Position numbers and translations under genes: made by a program. A DNA stretch of 23,455 nt, taken from CAZVLQ01 sp964628185. GTDB taxonomy: Bacteria; Pseudomonadota; Zetaproteobacteria; Mariprofundales; Mariprofundaceae. Below, one piece after another: positions 6,906 to 14,317 of this stretch (position 1 is the stretch's first letter; each line of letters opens with the position of its first letter). The notes beneath the pieces were generated by a model. It had not been told where the DNA came from and did not search any database. It saw nothing but the letters and a program-made list of their open reading frames with translations. Location: contig CAZVLQ010000026.1 of NCBI GenBank assembly GCA_964628185.1, positions 1 through 23,455 on the forward strand. The letters are read 5' to 3'.

Positions 6906-7820
6906 ATGAGGATGTTCTCCATTTCCTTCGTGCAGGGCGGTTGCCTGTTGCGCCGGAACCGATTTTGGTCGATTCCGCTTGCGGCATGGCTGCTCACAAC
7001 GATGGGCCTGGGATTGGTGGCGCTTCCCGGCCATGCGATGGCTTCCTTTAAATCAACGATGATGGCTCCCGACTCAACGATTGATCCGAATGTTTTCCGT
7101 ATCAAGGAAAATAATTTTCTGGGTGGAAAGGTGGCCGGGGACTATGTATTGCATGATGCATCCGGGAACAGTTTCAAGTTGGGCGGCATGTTCGGTAAGC
7201 CGATGATTCTGGTGCTGTCATACTTTAGCTGTGATGGCGCCTGTTCGGTCATCAACCACACGCTGGCCAATACACTGAAAGGCGTGGATCGCTGGAAACT
7301 TGGCAAGGACTACAATGTTCTAACTGTATCCTTCGATCAGCATGATACTCCGGCGACGATGCGAGCATTCATGCACAAGATGGGCTACGACCAGTTGCCA
7401 GAAGGTTGGCGCATGGCAACGATGGTAAACCGAAAGGAGATTGACCGGCTTGCCGGATCCATCGGTTTCAAGTACTTCTGGTCGGCTGAGGATCGTATTT
7501 TTCTGCATCCGATGGTCTACACCGTGCTGTCACCCAAAGGCTGGATCACACGTTATCTCTATGCTGGAAAGGTGAATGCGGATGATGTGGAACTTGCCCT
7601 TACCAAAGCCATGGATGGAGAGGTTTCTCCGGTTAACATCATTGATTTCGTGGTGGCCGCCTGTCACAGCTATAACTACAAGGATGGCAAATACAAGCTC
7701 AACACCCCCCTGTTTATTGCCCTCGGAGGGCTTGTGGCGGGGGTGGTACTGATGGGCGGGGGCTTTGTTATCATGAAACGAAAGAGGAATGGAAACAAGA
7801 GGCATATGATTGCCGCATAG
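6906..7820 (+). CDS. sco: SCO1/SenC-family copper chaperone with C-terminal membrane helix (304 aa)
   Basis: A thioredoxin-fold copper-binding protein that helps assemble the CuA centre. After an N-terminal hydrophobic segment (about 22-45), the fold holds the copper ligands C109 and C113 (C-D-G-A-C) and the distal H201 in FLHPMVY. The usual Pro after the first Cys is missing. A second hydrophobic helix (about 270-292) ends the protein, so it is probably anchored at both ends. This is longer than a typical SCO protein (about 200 residues). It lies between subunits III and II, 15 bases after the subunit III stop, without a strong ribosome site; an ATG two codons downstream (6912) is an alternative start. 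Its position next to coxB fits metallation of that CuA site. Confidence 0.9.
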   Translation: MRMFSISFVQGGCLLRRNRFWSIPLAAWLLTTMGLGLVALPGHAMASFKSTMMAPDSTIDPNVFRIKENNFLGGKVAGDYVLHDASGNSFKLGGMFGKPMILVLSYFSCDGACSVINHTLANTLKGVDRWKLGKDYNVLTVSFDQHDTPATMRAFMHKMGYDQLPEGWRMATMVNRKEIDRLAGSIGFKYFWSAEDRIFLHPMVYTVLSPKGWITRYLYAGKVNADDVELALTKAMDGEVSPVNIIDFVVAACHSYNYKDGKYKLNTPLFIALGGLVAGVVLMGGGFVIMKRKRNGNKRHMIAA

Positions 7821-7872
7821 GGTATGTAAGAAAAAATTGAATTTTTCAGGATCAAAATACAGGAGGGAAAAG

Positions 7873-8673
7873 ATGAAAATCAAATCGTTAGCTTACAAGG
7901 CGCTTGGGGCATTGCTTGCATTACCCATGGTCCCCGTGCTGGCACATGCATTCGAAATGGAGACGGCGCATCGGAATAACTACGAGGGCTTAACGCCTCA
8001 AGCCCACTGGGCTCAGATGTGGTCGGAAACCATGTGGGATATCATTATTATCGGCGTGGCGTACTTTGCCGTGGCCCTGTTTTTCCTGATCAGGTACAGG
8101 AGGACGGGCCATAATCAGGTTGGTGAATCGCCCAAGCTTTCCGGGCAGGCCGTGCTGGGCTGGGTCATTATTCCCTGCATGCTGTTCCTGGGGGATGACT
8201 GGTTCCTGTTCGTCAAGGCCTATGATCTTCATAACCATATGCGCGAGGTGCCGGCCCATGCCCAGACGGTCAAGGTGACCGCTTCCATGTGGAACTGGAA
8301 CTATGATTACGGCAATGGCGTGGATACCGATATGGAGCTGCGCGTGCCGGTTGGCAAGCCGGTTATATTCCGCATGACCAGTGATGACGTCATTCATTCC
8401 CATTACGTAAACGGTTATAATGTCACCGAGGACGTGATGCCGGGCCGCGTGACCTGGGAATGGATCATGCCGGTCAAGCTTGGCGAGTCGGTGATTACCT
8501 GCCGTGAATACTGCGGGGCGAACCACTCGAAGATGTTCGGAAAGCTCATTGTCATGAAGCAGGCCGACTATGATGCCTGGATGGAGAAGGCCAAGGCCGA
8601 GGCGAAAGCCGAGGCGGGGCCTCAACTCGCCAGTGCGGCATTCATAAAAACTACTACCAGTAAAATTAATTAA
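7873..8673 (+). CDS. coxB: cytochrome c oxidase subunit II, CuA-containing (266 aa)
   Basis: This subunit accepts electrons from cytochrome c. It has a signal-like N-terminus (1-26), two transmembrane helices (about 55-73 and 93-115) and a periplasmic cupredoxin domain. All CuA ligands are present: H175, C210, E212, C214, H218 and M221 (motif CREYCGANH). The aromatic patch for electron entry reads WNWNYDY. The C-terminus is Lys/Ala/Glu-rich and has no fused cytochrome c domain, so it is not a caa3 type. The ATG at 7873 follows AGGAGGG; the earlier in-frame ATG overlapping the SCO gene is less likely. It sits 15 bases before subunit I. Confidence 0.95.
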   Translation: MKIKSLAYKALGALLALPMVPVLAHAFEMETAHRNNYEGLTPQAHWAQMWSETMWDIIIIGVAYFAVALFFLIRYRRTGHNQVGESPKLSGQAVLGWVIIPCMLFLGDDWFLFVKAYDLHNHMREVPAHAQTVKVTASMWNWNYDYGNGVDTDMELRVPVGKPVIFRMTSDDVIHSHYVNGYNVTEDVMPGRVTWEWIMPVKLGESVITCREYCGANHSKMFGKLIVMKQADYDAWMEKAKAEAKAEAGPQLASAAFIKTTTSKIN

Positions 8674-8688
8674 ACACAGGAGGGAAAT

Positions 8689-10359
8689 ATGAGTGGATTT
8701 ATGGGACATGAACCGAATGGCAAGCCCGGCTGGCCAAAAACAGCCAGGGAATGGCTGTTCACAGTGGATCACAAGGTTATCGGCGTCTGGTATCTGATCG
8801 GCGCGATTGCATCCTTTGCCGTGGCCGGCATCGCCGCCACCCTGATGCGCATCGAACTCGGTAGCGTGGGGCCGGATATTACCAGTGACGGCAATGTTTA
8901 TAACCTGTGGCTAACCATGCACGGCGCGGTGATGATTCTGGGTTTCCAGATTCCGGCCCTGCTGGGCTTTGTCGCCAACTTCGCCGTGCCCATGATGATC
9001 GGAGCCAAGGATATGGCTTTTCCACGCGTCAATGCAATGAGCGTTTGGCTGTTGTGGGCGGGCATTCTACTGGCCCTGGCCAACCTGGTCATTCCGGACC
9101 ATTTCAACGGTATGTGGACCGGTTATCCGCCGTATTCGGTTTCGGATGCGGCCGGCAACACGTCCCTGTACACCCTGACGGTGCTCGTGCTTGGCATGTC
9201 ATCCGTGTTCGGTGCGGTGAACCTGGCCTGCACGGTGGCCTTCATGCGCTGTAAGGGTATGGGCTGGTTCCAGATGCCGATGACGGCATGGTGCGTGTTC
9301 GCCGCCAATATCACTCAGTTGATATTCGTGCCGGTGCTGGCCGCCTCCGTGCTGTTGCTCTCGCTGGACAAGTATCTCGGCTTCGGTTTCTACAATCCGG
9401 AAACGGGTGGCGACGTGCTCTTGTACCAGAATCTGTTCTGGTTCTATTCGCATCCGGCTGTGTACGTGGTGCTGTTGCCGTTTTGCGGCGTTATTTTTGA
9501 GATCTTCTCGGCCTCGGCCAAGAACATGATATTCAATTACCGCATGACGGTGTATGCCATACTGTCTTTTATCGTGGCCAGCGGCGATGTGTGGGTGCAT
9601 CATGCCTTCGTGGCGGGTCTGCCGAACTGGCTGCGTGTATTGCAGTCATTCACCACATTGTTGATCTCACTACCCTTTGGCCTAATGATGCTGAGCATGG
9701 TGGGTACGCTGTACAAGGGTGCTATCCGCTATTCCGGGCCGATGTTCTGGGCGCTGGGCGCATGGATGATGCTGATTTTCGGCGGCCTGACCGGTATTCC
9801 GAACGGTCTGGCAGCCGTTGACTACGGCATTTCGGATTCCTATGTCATCATGAGTCATTTTCACTATGTGATGGCGGTGGCTGGCGCCATGGCGATTTTT
9901 GGTGCCGTGTTCTACTGGTTCCCGAAACTGACCAGCCGCATCTGCAACGAATTCCTGACCAAGCTCTCCGCCGTTGGTTTCTTTATCGGCATGAATGTGG
10001 TGATGGCGCCGCTGTATTTTGCCGGCATCGCGGGCATGCCGCGCCGCTATATGGATTATCAGCAGTTTGCCGATAACTCCACCATCGTCAGCGCGCAGTT
10101 CTGGTCCACGATTGGCGTTTACATCACCTTCCTCAGCGTGTTACTGATGCTGGCGACGTGGATTCACGGCATGCTCAAGGGTGAGAAGTCGCCACAGAAT
10201 CCGTGGGGTTCCCAGTCGCTGGAATGGACGTCCACCGCGATTGTGGCCGGGCAGGGTAATTTCCCGTCCCCCGTAGAGGTTGCTGAAGACTGGCATCCAT
10301 ACAGGTACATCGACAATCCGAAGCCTACATTCCAGCCGGTTCCGGCAGGGCAGGCTTAA
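8689..10359 (+). CDS. coxA: cytochrome c oxidase subunit I, A2-type signature, K-channel Lys absent (556 aa)
   Basis: The catalytic subunit, with about 12 helices. It has heme a ligands H78 and H392, heme a3 ligand H390, and CuB ligands H255, H304 and H305. The active-site Tyr (Y259) is also present. The helix VI motif is YSHPAVY, in which the channel Glu of A1 enzymes is replaced and the YS pair marks the A2 subfamily. The D-channel entry D108 (KDMAFPR) is kept. In the K-channel stretch, aligned on the family pattern P-T-G-x-K, this protein reads P-F-G-L-M: F330 for Thr and M333 for Lys. The conserved HD pair before heme a3 reads S382-D383. It should reduce O2, but its proton path is unusual. 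AGGAGGG precedes the ATG. Confidence 0.95.
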   Translation: MSGFMGHEPNGKPGWPKTAREWLFTVDHKVIGVWYLIGAIASFAVAGIAATLMRIELGSVGPDITSDGNVYNLWLTMHGAVMILGFQIPALLGFVANFAVPMMIGAKDMAFPRVNAMSVWLLWAGILLALANLVIPDHFNGMWTGYPPYSVSDAAGNTSLYTLTVLVLGMSSVFGAVNLACTVAFMRCKGMGWFQMPMTAWCVFAANITQLIFVPVLAASVLLLSLDKYLGFGFYNPETGGDVLLYQNLFWFYSHPAVYVVLLPFCGVIFEIFSASAKNMIFNYRMTVYAILSFIVASGDVWVHHAFVAGLPNWLRVLQSFTTLLISLPFGLMMLSMVGTLYKGAIRYSGPMFWALGAWMMLIFGGLTGIPNGLAAVDYGISDSYVIMSHFHYVMAVAGAMAIFGAVFYWFPKLTSRICNEFLTKLSAVGFFIGMNVVMAPLYFAGIAGMPRRYMDYQQFADNSTIVSAQFWSTIGVYITFLSVLLMLATWIHGMLKGEKSPQNPWGSQSLEWTSTAIVAGQGNFPSPVEVAEDWHPYRYIDNPKPTFQPVPAGQA

Positions 10360-10364
10360 GCCGT

Positions 10365-10414
10365 AGAATGCGCATCTCCAGCCACCTCCCTAGTTTCCTG
10401 GGGGTGCGCATTCT
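10365..10414 (+). terminator. hairpin after coxA, possible terminator or attenuator
   Basis: Perfect 10-bp arms AGAATGCGCA (10365-10374) and TGCGCATTCT (10405-10414) enclose a 30-base loop and are followed by only a short T run. It lies just after the coxA stop codon. It probably terminates or processes the oxidase mRNA before the separately controlled heme O synthase gene. Confidence 0.5.
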
Positions 10415-10421
10415 TTCCGGA

Positions 10422-10435
10422 TTGATTTGAATCAA
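10422..10435 (+). promoter_or_regulatory. FNR/ANR/DNR-type binding site upstream of heme O synthase
   Basis: TTGAT-N4-ATCAA is a perfect match to the FNR-family consensus. A plausible -10 element, CAATAT, lies at 10459-10464. A start near 10470 would place the site's centre close to -42, the class II activator position. This suggests induction of ctaB by low oxygen or by NO through a Crp/Fnr regulator. The regulator gene is not in the window. Confidence 0.65.
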
Positions 10436-10506
10436 AGAAAAATTTGCAATCGCCGGCACAATATCGCGCTGATGCCGATACGGGACGGTATACAGAGGGA
10501 GCAATA

Positions 10507-11400
10507 ATGAGGGAAAAAGCCATCAAGATGGAAGGCGCCGGGACAAAGGCTGCAATAGCTGCCTGGTACGAACTGGCAAAGCCTGGCATTGTCGGGCTTA
10601 CCCTTGTCGCCGCATTGACAGGTATCTATTTTGGTAACCATGGTGTGATGCCGCACTGGGGCCTGATCTTCTGGACATTTCTGACTCTGGGGCTGGCAAC
10701 CGCCGGATCCTGTATGCTGAACAATTATTATGATCGTGACATTGATGCCGTGATGCACCGCACCAGCTCGCGTTCGCTGGCTTCCGGCCTGGTTTCCGGG
10801 AAATCGGTGCTGTTTGTCGCACTGCTTGTCACTATGGCCTCTCTCGCCCTGATGGCATGGATGGTAAATCCACTGACGGCGCTGGTGACAATGGTCGGCG
10901 TGATCGGCTATGCCGGCGTTTATACGATGTGGATGAAGCGTACGACGCCATGGGCCAATCAGTTTGGCGGGATTGCAGGTGCCGTGCCGCCGATGGTCGG
11001 TTATGCGGCGGTCACCGGCGATCTCGGCGCTCCAGCCTGGGTTCTGTTCGCCATTATGGTGGTCTGGCAGCAGCCTCATGCCCTGAGCCTGGCGCTGAAA
11101 TACCGTGAGGACTATGCGCGTGCCAGGGTGCCGGTCATTCCCGTTGCCCGCGGCGTGCGGGCGACCAAGGTCCGCATCGCCCTGTATGCGCTGGGCCTGT
11201 TTCCCGTGGCTGTTCTTCCGTATATCTTTGGCATGGCAGGCGCCTGGTACCTGGCCACATCCATCATATTAAACGCGGTGTTTCTGTTTATGTCCGTGCG
11301 TTTTTTGCGTTCGGGTCGGGATTGCGACATGCGCGTCTTTGCCTACTCCATCATCTATCTCATCCTGCTGTTTGGTGCGATGGTATTTAATTCCCTGTAA
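10507..11400 (+). CDS. ctaB: protoheme IX farnesyltransferase (heme O synthase, 297 aa)
   Basis: A UbiA-superfamily membrane enzyme that adds a farnesyl group to heme B to make heme O, the precursor of heme A. The prenyl-diphosphate/Mg motif is N72-x3-D76-x3-D80 (NNYYDRDID), and the family segments YTMWMKR, NQFGGIAGAVPPMVGY and WQQPHALSLAL are present in order. About eight or nine helices follow the short cytoplasmic N-terminus. The ATG at 10507 has GAGGGA upstream and is preferred to the in-frame start at 10444, which overlaps the promoter region. The FNR-type site and the hairpin just upstream suggest independent control from coxA. Confidence 0.95.
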   Translation: MREKAIKMEGAGTKAAIAAWYELAKPGIVGLTLVAALTGIYFGNHGVMPHWGLIFWTFLTLGLATAGSCMLNNYYDRDIDAVMHRTSSRSLASGLVSGKSVLFVALLVTMASLALMAWMVNPLTALVTMVGVIGYAGVYTMWMKRTTPWANQFGGIAGAVPPMVGYAAVTGDLGAPAWVLFAIMVVWQQPHALSLALKYREDYARARVPVIPVARGVRATKVRIALYALGLFPVAVLPYIFGMAGAWYLATSIILNAVFLFMSVRFLRSGRDCDMRVFAYSIIYLILLFGAMVFNSL

Positions 11401-11518
11401 TTCTGCATTTATTACCGTGGAAGCCGCGAAAATCCTTTGAGGTTATCCGGTGTGCGGTTTTTTTCCTTCCATCCAGTTTGATTCCGCTTCTCCGTCAATC
11501 CATTATTGAGGAATTGAT

Positions 11519-12415
11519 ATGAAACGCCTTGCATATTGTCTATCCGCCTGCGCAGCCGTTTTTTTGTTCGCGACTCTGGCGCGTGCTGATGTGATCGTGG
11601 CTCATGCCCGGGTGCGCATGCCGCCGCCGGCTGCTGATACTGCCGCGGCCTATATGACGCTGCATAACGACGGTGATAAGGATGAAGCCATTGCCGGATT
11701 AACTACCGATGTATCCCGGACAGCCGAGATACATTCGATAACCGGGCAGGGCGGAGCGATGCACATGGTTAAATTGGGAAAGCTGACGATCCCGGCCCAT
11801 GGCGCCGTAATGCTGAAATCAGGCGGCGTGCATATTATGCTGATCGGTCTGAAACGGGCGCTGAATGAAGGGGATATGGTGCATATTCGTCTTCGCCTTA
11901 CGTCGGGAAGGGATTTGAACATTGAAGCCGGCGTGCGGGATATGCGCCCGCACGGGGAGCCCGCGGAGGTGATTTATGAGCGAGCCATGGCTATGATGAA
12001 GGCCGAAAGGTTCACGGACGCCGCCGGACTGTTCCGGCAGGCAGCCGGACAGGGAAACAGACGGGCACAATACCAACTGGGCCTGTTATACGCACGTGGT
12101 GACGGTGTACGGAAAAACCTGGTTAAAGCGAGAGAATGGTTATACAAGGCCGCAATGCAGGGACACCCCAAGGCGCAATTTTACCTTGGTCAGATGTATG
12201 CGTTTGGCGATGGCGGTAGACAGGACAATGTGAAGGCAACCATGTGGTTCTGGCTTGCCACGACATTTGGTGATCGTTATGCCAAGGATAGTCTCAGGGT
12301 GATGACCGGCAAGATTGCTCCGCATGAGTTGATCGAAGCAAAAAAACTGGCCAGGGCATTGTGGCGGGAAATGCCGCATGACATGAAGATTGAACGTGGC
12401 ATGACAATGCACTAG
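11519..12415 (+). CDS. PCuAC copper chaperone fused to Sel1-like repeats (298 aa)
   Basis: An exported two-domain protein. After a signal peptide (1-23), residues about 24-140 form a PCuAC cupredoxin-like domain with the exact copper motif H72-x10-M83-x21-H105-x-M107. Such periplasmic proteins deliver Cu(I) to the CuA site or to SCO. From about 145 onward the sequence becomes helical. It contains Sel1-like/TPR-type repeats, with AQYQLGLLYARGDGV and AQFYLGQMYAFGDGG as the clearest units. Sel1 repeats usually bind proteins, so they may dock the chaperone on its target. PCuAC proteins are normally about 150 residues and lack this extension. The start follows GAGG. It lies downstream of ctaB in the copper oxidase context. 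Confidence 0.9.
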   Translation: MKRLAYCLSACAAVFLFATLARADVIVAHARVRMPPPAADTAAAYMTLHNDGDKDEAIAGLTTDVSRTAEIHSITGQGGAMHMVKLGKLTIPAHGAVMLKSGGVHIMLIGLKRALNEGDMVHIRLRLTSGRDLNIEAGVRDMRPHGEPAEVIYERAMAMMKAERFTDAAGLFRQAAGQGNRRAQYQLGLLYARGDGVRKNLVKAREWLYKAAMQGHPKAQFYLGQMYAFGDGGRQDNVKATMWFWLATTFGDRYAKDSLRVMTGKIAPHELIEAKKLARALWREMPHDMKIERGMTMH

Positions 12416-12437
12416 CAGGTCCAGAAAAGGGTGAGAT

Positions 12438-12560
12438 ATGGATGATCAACGTATGGAAAAAAAACAAAGAGATCGAAAAAAAATCATCGTAGGGCTATTG
12501 CTAAGCCTCATTGTCTTTGCATGGTTTCTGTATTACCTGGTTTCCCATATTCCAGGTTAG
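12438..12560 (+). CDS. small single-helix membrane protein (40 aa)
   Basis: A 40-residue ORF with an ATG preceded by AGGGTGAG. A highly charged N-terminus (MDDQRMEKKQ, then RDRKK) is followed by one hydrophobic helix (about residues 16-35) and a short tail ending in HIPG. The pattern of basic head then one helix resembles small oxidase assembly proteins or minor subunits of heme-copper oxidases, but sequence alone does not prove a family. It lies 22 bases after the PCuAC-Sel1 gene and about 175 before the b-type cytochrome, so it is likely cotranscribed with the copper gene. Confidence 0.6.
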   Translation: MDDQRMEKKQRDRKKIIVGLLLSLIVFAWFLYYLVSHIPG

Positions 12561-12736
12561 CCCTGACCCGTCCGGAAGGTTTTTGAAGCGTGATTTGCGT
12601 GCAGGAGGCAGGGCTCGCCTCTTCCCTGTAAAATTTACACTTTGTATCCTGCTGTCTTTGTGGTTCAATCTTTTCCTGTCTGGTTCCACCAGTACCGGGT
12701 TGTGACAGAAGGATTTTGTCCTGTGGGAGGCGGTTA

Positions 12737-13330
12737 ATGCGTTTCAGCGCCAGTACGCGTTTATTACATTTTTTCCTGATTGTTGCTGTTGTATATCTGT
12801 TGTTTAGCTCAAAGTTCATGATGGCGCCGGAACCGGGGAAAATGATTGGCTTTAAGACAATACTTTTTACGCTGCATATGGTTTTTTTCGGCTGGTTGGC
12901 ATTTCTGATCAGCACTGCGTATGCAATGATATTGTTTCAGGACAAGGACAGATGGGCACGGATGGTGCCATGGTTCTCAGCCAGTCATCGGGCGTTATTT
13001 TTCAAATCGGCGCGCAAGGAAATTTCCGGTATATTCATGGGGCGTCTCCCCCCACCAGAAGGGAAAGGCGCGCTGGCCAGTGTGGCGCACGGGTTTGGTA
13101 TCCTGTTGTTGATTGCCCAGGGATCTGCCGGTGCCTATTTAATGCTCGGTGTTCGCTCGGATGGCACCATGCGTTCAGATACGCTGCTGGCATTTGATGT
13201 TCATGCATTTCTTGGGAAGCTGATCTGGATATTTTTAATCGGTCATATCTGTATGTTTATTTGTCACCTGATGTTCGGCCATCGCAAGATTCTGGATGTG
13301 TTCCAACGAGTTAATATTCCGTGGAAATAA
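12737..13330 (+). CDS. membrane b-type cytochrome, b561/Ni-hydrogenase b family, copy 1 (197 aa)
   Basis: A four- to five-helix membrane protein with histidines at 11, 47, 118, 156 and 170, in helices 1-4, where such proteins bind two b hemes. The motifs RLLH, AHGFG, DVHAFLG and LIGH match the prokaryotic cytochrome b561 pattern. Two further paralogues on the minus strand (15562-16158 and 16242-16832) have histidines at the same positions, and all three share a PWxxAS/T segment near residue 78. Its electron partners are unknown; quinol or a cytochrome c are options. The ATG at 12737 has GGGAGG upstream and aligns with the paralogues' starts. Its 3' end touches the SUMF1 gene. Confidence 0.85.
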   Translation: MRFSASTRLLHFFLIVAVVYLLFSSKFMMAPEPGKMIGFKTILFTLHMVFFGWLAFLISTAYAMILFQDKDRWARMVPWFSASHRALFFKSARKEISGIFMGRLPPPEGKGALASVAHGFGILLLIAQGSAGAYLMLGVRSDGTMRSDTLLAFDVHAFLGKLIWIFLIGHICMFICHLMFGHRKILDVFQRVNIPWK

Positions 13331-13350
13331 TCAAAATTGCGCAATATTCC

Positions 13351-14187
13351 ATGCGTTACTTGGTAATGCTGTTGATATTATTATCCCCTGTTCCAGTAAT
13401 TGCTTCTGATGGTGGTTCGGGGCGGCAGGCGGGGATGTTGTCGGATCAACGCATTCGGGTGCAGCATCCACAGCCTGGAGTTGAAATTACCGAACCTGTA
13501 TTGGGCATGCAATTCGTCTATATTGCTCCGGGAAGTTTTATGATGGGCAGTCCTGAAAGTGAAGTTAATCGCTACCCGGATGAGAAGCAGCACATTGTGC
13601 GAATCAGGTCCGGCTTCTGGATGGGTAAATATGAGGTAACTTTTGAGGAATATGATACCTTTTCCAGAGCCACGCATCATACCAGGGCGCTGGATGAGCA
13701 ATGGGGGCGTGGCAAACGGCCGGTTATCAACATTAACTGGTTCGAGGCTTCGGATTTTGCCCGGTGGCTAAGTGCAAGATCAGGACACCATTATCGCCTG
13801 CCCACCGAAGCAGAGTGGGAATATGCTGCGCGTGCAGGGACAACGACAGCCTATTCTTTTGGTGATAATTCCGCTGATTTTCCCGATTACGCCTGGAATA
13901 CCACCAATGCGAACCATCAAACGCACGCGGTTGGACTGAAGAAGCCAAATCCGTGGGGATTGTATGATATGCATGGCAATGTATGGGAGTGGACGGCTTC
14001 CACATACGCAAAGGAATACGATGGCAGCGAATTAAGAGGCAGCAGCGATAAATCAAATGCACGGCGCTCTGTACGCGGCGGTGCCTGGTACTTTTATCCC
14101 AAAGGTATGCGCTCCGCTGACCGCCGTATCTACAGTCCGTGGTTGCGCTTTCCATACATAGGCTTTCGCCTGGTTCGCGACCCGTAA
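13351..14187 (+). CDS. SUMF1-domain (formylglycine-generating-like) protein without the catalytic cysteines (278 aa)
   Basis: An exported protein, with a signal peptide at residues 1-18 if the ATG at 13351 is used; a GTG at 13321 overlapping the previous stop is the alternative, and neither has a clear ribosome site. The remainder is a complete SUMF1/FGE-type fold: FVYIAPGSFMMGS, a KYEVTFEEYD segment, RLPTEAEWEYAARAG, GLYDMHGNVWEW, RSVRGGAWY and the closing GFRLVRDP. I see no cysteines, so the copper-dependent oxidase chemistry of true formylglycine-generating enzymes is unlikely. Related SUMF1 proteins (NirV) accompany nitrite reductase genes in some denitrifiers. A binding or assembly role in this NO-related locus is inferred only. 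Confidence 0.85.
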   Translation: MRYLVMLLILLSPVPVIASDGGSGRQAGMLSDQRIRVQHPQPGVEITEPVLGMQFVYIAPGSFMMGSPESEVNRYPDEKQHIVRIRSGFWMGKYEVTFEEYDTFSRATHHTRALDEQWGRGKRPVININWFEASDFARWLSARSGHHYRLPTEAEWEYAARAGTTTAYSFGDNSADFPDYAWNTTNANHQTHAVGLKKPNPWGLYDMHGNVWEWTASTYAKEYDGSELRGSSDKSNARRSVRGGAWYFYPKGMRSADRRIYSPWLRFPYIGFRLVRDP

Positions 14188-14223
14188 ATCTAATGCAAAA
14201 AGCACAAGAGTTTTTTTTACCAC

Positions 14224-14281
14224 AGAGGACACAGAGAAAATCAGACCTGTTCATTTATTCTGTTTTTCCTCTGTGTCCTCT
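14224..14281. repeat. 13-bp inverted repeat, intergenic
   Basis: AGAGGACACAGAG (14224-14236) and its exact reverse complement (14269-14281) flank a 32-base AT-rich spacer, with T-runs just outside the left arm and inside the right arm. It resembles the short interspersed CACAGAGGACACAGAG-type repeats found between genes in many proteobacteria. It may also terminate the SUMF1 transcript. Confidence 0.6.
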
Positions 14282-14317
14282 ACTGGTTCAATATTGTTTG
14301 CTGTCGACTAAGCCGGG

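Noticed and set aside
7990..8772. 260-residue minus-strand frame
   Set aside because: It is opposite coxB, which has all CuA ligands and a strong ribosome site.
11440..11470. terminator after ctaB
   Set aside because: There is a T-run after GCGG but no convincing stem; pairing of CCGC with GCGG across 26 bases is too weak.
12511..12705. 64-residue plus-strand frame between the 40-residue protein and b561 copy 1
   Set aside because: It overlaps the better-supported 40-residue frame and has no ribosome site; its hydrophobic tail is likely chance.
13351..14187. true formylglycine-generating enzyme activating a sulfatase
   Set aside because: No cysteines for copper binding are present and no sulfatase gene is in the window.
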